Source: CAWCUZ01 sp963798795
Lineage (GTDB): Bacteria; Acidobacteriota; Vicinamibacteria; Vicinamibacterales; SCN-69-37
Assembly: GCA_963798795.1 (NCBI GenBank)
Contig: CAWCUZ010000006.1
Location: 310,001-374,000, forward strand
Length of the DNA: 64,000 nt
Direction of reading: 5' to 3'
A model generated the notes under the pieces. The model was given only the letters and a program-made list of their open reading frames with translations, was not told where the DNA came from and did not search any database. Positions within the stretch are counted from its first letter, which is position 1, and the number at the start of each line of letters is the position of its first letter. Below are positions 62,718 to 64,000 of the stretch, one piece after another. The position numbers and the translations under genes were made by a program.

Positions 62718-64000
62718 TCACGCTACCGCCGGCGCCGAGGCCGCGAATTCCCTGCCGTACTCCTCGAGCGCGCCGTTGATCTCCGTTGTCAGTTCGTCGC
62801 TGATGATCTTCTTCTCGGCGAGCGTCGCGAGAATGCCCGGCCGCCGCGTCTCGAGGAAGCGATACAACCCGTCCTCGTATTCGCGCAGCCGCTCCACCGC
62901 CACACCGTCCAGATAGCCGTTGGTCGCGGCGTAGATGATCGCGACCTGCTTCTCCACCGGGAGCGGCTGATACTGCGGCTGCTTCAGGATCTCGGTGAGC
63001 CGCTTGCCGCGGTTGAGCTGCCGCTGGGTCGCCGGGTCGAGATCGCTGCCGAACTGCGCGAAGGCGGCCAGTTCGCGGTACTGCGCGAGGTCGAGCCGGA
63101 GGCTGCCGGCCACCTGCCGCATGGCCTTGATCTGCGCGGACCCGCCGACGCGCGACACCGAGTTGCCGACGTTGATGGCGGGACGAATGCCCTGGTTGAA
63201 CAGGTCCGTCTCGAGGAAAATCTGGCCGTCCGTGATCGAGATGACGTTGGTCGGGATGTAGGCCGACAGGTCGCCGGCCTGCGTCTCGATGATCGGCAGC
63301 GCCGTGAGCGACCCGCCGCCGTGCTCCGCGTTCAGCTTGGCCGCGCGCTCCAGCAGGCGCGAGTGCAGGTAGAAGACGTCGCCCGGGTACGCTTCGCGGC
63401 CCGGCGGCCGCCGCAGCAGCAGCGAGATTTCACGATAGGCCTGCGCGTGCTTCGACAGGTCGTCGTACACGCACAGGGCGTGCCGGCCCGAATCGCGGAA
63501 GAACTCGCCGATCGTGCAGGCCGAATACGGGCTGATGTACAGGAGCGGCGCCGGCTCCGACGCGCCCGAGGCCACGACGATCGTGTACTCCATCGCCCCG
63601 GCGTCCTCGAGCGTCTTCACGACCTGGGCAATCGTCGACTGCTTCTGCCCGATGGCGTTGTAGATGCAGATGACGCCCAGCCCCTTCTGATTGATGATCG
63701 CGTCCACCGCGACGGCGGTCTTGCCGGTCTGCCGGTCGCCGATGATCAACTCGCGCTGGCCGCGGCCGATGGGCACCATCGCGTCGATGGCCTTCAGCCC
63801 CGTCTGGAGCGGCTCCTTCACCGGCTGGCGATCGACCACGCCCGGCGCGAGCCGCTCGATCGGCATGGACTGCTTGCTGGCGATCGGCCCCTTGCCGTCG
63901 ATCGGCTGACCGAGCGCGTTCACGACCCGGCCCAGCACTTCCTCGCCGACCGGCACGGAGATGATCCGGCCGGTCCGTTTGACCGTGTCGCCTTCCTTGA
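62718..64000 (-). CDS. atpA: ATP synthase alpha subunit, C-terminal part (start beyond window)
   Basis: Frame open to the window edge; about 427 codons visible, missing roughly the first 90. KEGDTVKRTGRIISVPVGEE at the upstream end, ELIIGDRQTGKTAVAVDAII (P-loop), VVASGASEPAPLLYISPYSA, YDDLSKHAQAYREISLLLRR, ISITDGQIFLETDLFNQG and RPAINVGNSVSRVGG (alpha-specific Arg). Non-catalytic nucleotide-binding subunit of F1. Confidence 0.97.
   Translation of the reverse strand, partial: KEGDTVKRTGRIISVPVGEEVLGRVVNALGQPIDGKGPIASKQSMPIERLAPGVVDRQPVKEPLQTGLKAIDAMVPIGRGQRELIIGDRQTGKTAVAVDAIINQKGLGVICIYNAIGQKQSTIAQVVKTLEDAGAMEYTIVVASGASEPAPLLYISPYSACTIGEFFRDSGRHALCVYDDLSKHAQAYREISLLLRRPPGREAYPGDVFYLHSRLLERAAKLNAEHGGGSLTALPIIETQAGDLSAYIPTNVISITDGQIFLETDLFNQGIRPAINVGNSVSRVGGSAQIKAMRQVAGSLRLDLAQYRELAAFAQFGSDLDPATQRQLNRGKRLTEILKQPQYQPLPVEKQVAIIYAATNGYLDGVAVERLREYEDGLYRFLETRRPGILATLAEKKIISDELTTEINGALEEYGREFAASAPAVA

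Overview
The window is GC-rich (roughly two thirds G+C by eye) and densely coded. Two intact or near-intact FtsX/MacB-like permeases of the acidobacterial duplicated orphan permease (ADOP) type, each paired with a PadR repressor, together with secreted M28/M49/M1 peptidases and an O-antigen-type ABC exporter (so an outer membrane), point to Acidobacteriota, probably Vicinamibacteria. This placement is inferred from gene content; there is no rRNA in the window.

Layout. 1-4.3 kb: two head-to-head PadR-ADOP modules, then a decayed third ADOP start. 4.3-5.4 kb: a VapBC-type toxin-antitoxin pair bracketed by octamer repeat arrays in inverted orientation. 5.4-15 kb (minus strand): a secreted-protein operon of a lipoprotein (interrupted by an amber codon), an M49 peptidase, an M28 peptidase fused to HEAT repeats and a cyclophilin, a HEAT-cyclophilin paralogue and a phosphodiester glycosidase. 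15-28 kb: LssY_C protein, beta-CASP nuclease, D-cysteine desulfhydrase-like enzyme, MTHFR-like protein, nitroreductase, two aminotransferases, SDR, DoxX, an outer-membrane barrel protein, AI-2E transporter and a large membrane protein. 28.3-30.4 kb: nested IS256-family elements sitting in the centre of an inverted heptamer array. 30.5-43.5 kb: SpoIIE-type phosphatases, M1 peptidase, NuoG-like protein with CcdA, GAF sensor, FabZ, EamA, YhaM-like nuclease and a dienoyl-CoA-reductase-like SDR. 43.7-48.3 kb: a signalling island (hybrid kinase, FliA/WhiG sigma factor, mini HisKA protein, excisionase-type HTH, sigma-54 activator). 49-56 kb (minus): fic-mfd-surA-dusB, with overlapping genes. 56.5-64 kb (minus): atpA-G-D-C, PP2C, wzm-wzt and hldE C-domain.

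The most unusual feature is a set of different short-word tandem arrays (7-, 8- and 11-mers) between genes. Several form snap-back inverted arrays: a perfect 70-bp palindrome at 16281-16350, arrays on both sides of the D-cysteine desulfhydrase gene, arrays bracketing VapBC, and an inverted array whose centre has received an IS256-family element with an 8-bp target duplication. Separately, a REP-like palindrome family (three copies) includes one copy read in frame inside a membrane-protein gene.
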